The notes under the pieces are model-generated. The model did no database searches. It saw only the letters and a list, made by a program, of their open reading frames with translations, and was not told the DNA's origin. 64,000 bases of DNA, taken from F23-D06 sp963603365 (GTDB taxonomy: Bacteria > Bacteroidota > Bacteroidia > Bacteroidales > WCHB1-69). The translations under genes and the position numbers were made by a program. Location: the NCBI GenBank assembly GCA_963603365.1, contig CAVCMI010000025.1, positions 19,803 to 83,802 on the forward strand, given 5' to 3'. Each line of letters opens with the position of its first letter. Within the stretch, counting starts at the first letter, position 1. Below, in pieces: positions 63,519-64,000 of the stretch.

Positions 63519-64000
63519 TGTTCCAGCAGTTTGAGGAGTGTTTGTATGGAGGATGCCTTTTTGCCGACGGCTATATACTCACGGAATATCGCTTTGTCCA
63601 TCTCGGCGAATGCGTCCATATCGAATCGGATGTCCTCTTCCAAGTAGCGTCGTGCTTCGGTGATGTAGCGCAGTGTTACTTGTGGCGATGTGGCGATGAG
63701 GTCGCAAAGTGCTTTCTCCGGCGTGGCGATGAGAAACGAGTAGCCGTTTTCGGTTATGCTGGTAACACCCACAGAAAAGGCTTCCCGATTCGTATTGGTG
63801 TAGGAGAACTCGCCAAGCGATGTGTGGAAAGTCTTCGTGTGTTTTATAGTCATTGACTGTGTCCGACATACTTGTTCGGGGGTCATCCCGTAGTAGCGCA
63901 ATGCTGTGAGGCACGACAGATAAGAGGGCGCATACAGGTGATTGGCTATCAGTTCTGTAGAGAGTGTTTGATGGCTAATGAGGGGCGAAACCACATACAT
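63515..64000 (-). CDS. AbiEi-like antitoxin (N terminus outside window)
   Basis: 161 residues are visible, and the frame is still open at the window edge. The Met at 64000 probably is internal, since family members have a winged-helix region of about 40 residues before YVVSPL. Seen: LIANHLYAPSYLSCLTALRYYG, and ATPEKALCDLIATSP, both AbiEi hallmarks. It neutralises the toxin and represses the operon by binding its promoter, which lies beyond the window. Confidence 0.85.
   Translation of the reverse strand: MYVVSPLISHQTLSTELIANHLYAPSYLSCLTALRYYGMTPEQVCRTQSMTIKHTKTFHTSLGEFSYTNTNREAFSVGVTSITENGYSFLIATPEKALCDLIATSPQVTLRYITEARRYLEEDIRFDMDAFAEMDKAIFREYIAVGKKASSIQTLLKLLEQ

Overview
The window comes from a Bacteroidota chromosome, most likely order Bacteroidales. 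The evidence is a SprA-type type IX secretion (T9SS) protein of 2415 residues, a secreted giant protein with a T9SS C-terminal sorting domain, Bacteroidota-restricted families (DUF4292- and DUF4954-like, BatD), and repeated TAnnTTTG -7 promoter boxes in place of the E. coli type. No rRNA or CRISPR array is present and the genus cannot be fixed from the sequence.

1-5.4 kb: the 3' part of a T9SS cargo protein and a NamZ-like secreted glycosidase. 5.4-10.1 kb: minus-strand unit nadB-mtaB-M16 protease-recR. 10.2-12.9 kb: ribosomal operon rplM-rpsI-rpsB-tsf with structured leaders. 13-21.6 kb: minus-strand genes batD-like, SpoU methylase, dnaB, a DUF4954-like beta-helix protein, rsmI, tRNA-Leu(CAG), queG and a DUF4292 protein. 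22.1-24.7 kb: a 3-hydroxyacyl-CoA dehydrogenase and an SCP2-type thiolase. 25-32.8 kb: ruvA and sprA. 32.9-41.7 kb: tRNA-Ala(GGC), clpB, pcm, a sugar-1-phosphate nucleotidyltransferase, dnaA, recJ and a cation diffusion facilitator. 41.7-49.9 kb: a Na/Pi cotransporter, an aspS-wzz-O-antigen ligase unit, nadD and rlmD.

50-61 kb is a surface-polysaccharide region. It holds a GDP-heptose precursor operon (hddA-gmhA-hddC), an outer-membrane barrel behind a frame-broken lipoprotein gene, two glycosyltransferases, a DUF4143 ATPase sitting on the fused remains of two further glycosyltransferase genes, a GT2 enzyme, an FrhB-like iron-sulfur protein and a polysaccharide pyruvyl transferase. From about 57.7 kb the DNA is visibly more A/T-rich than the housekeeping part. 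61.1-64 kb carries an AlbA_2/HTH regulator lying between two perfect 28-bp direct repeats exactly 1500 bp apart, followed by an AbiE-type toxin-antitoxin pair cut by the window end.

The most unusual structures are the 1500-bp repeat-bounded AlbA_2 unit, the glycosyltransferase gene-fusion scar beside the ATPase, a lipoprotein gene with two compensating frame breaks, a tRNA gene overlapping the queG stop codon by one base, and several strong palindromes or hairpins in leaders (rpsB, clpB, DUF4292).
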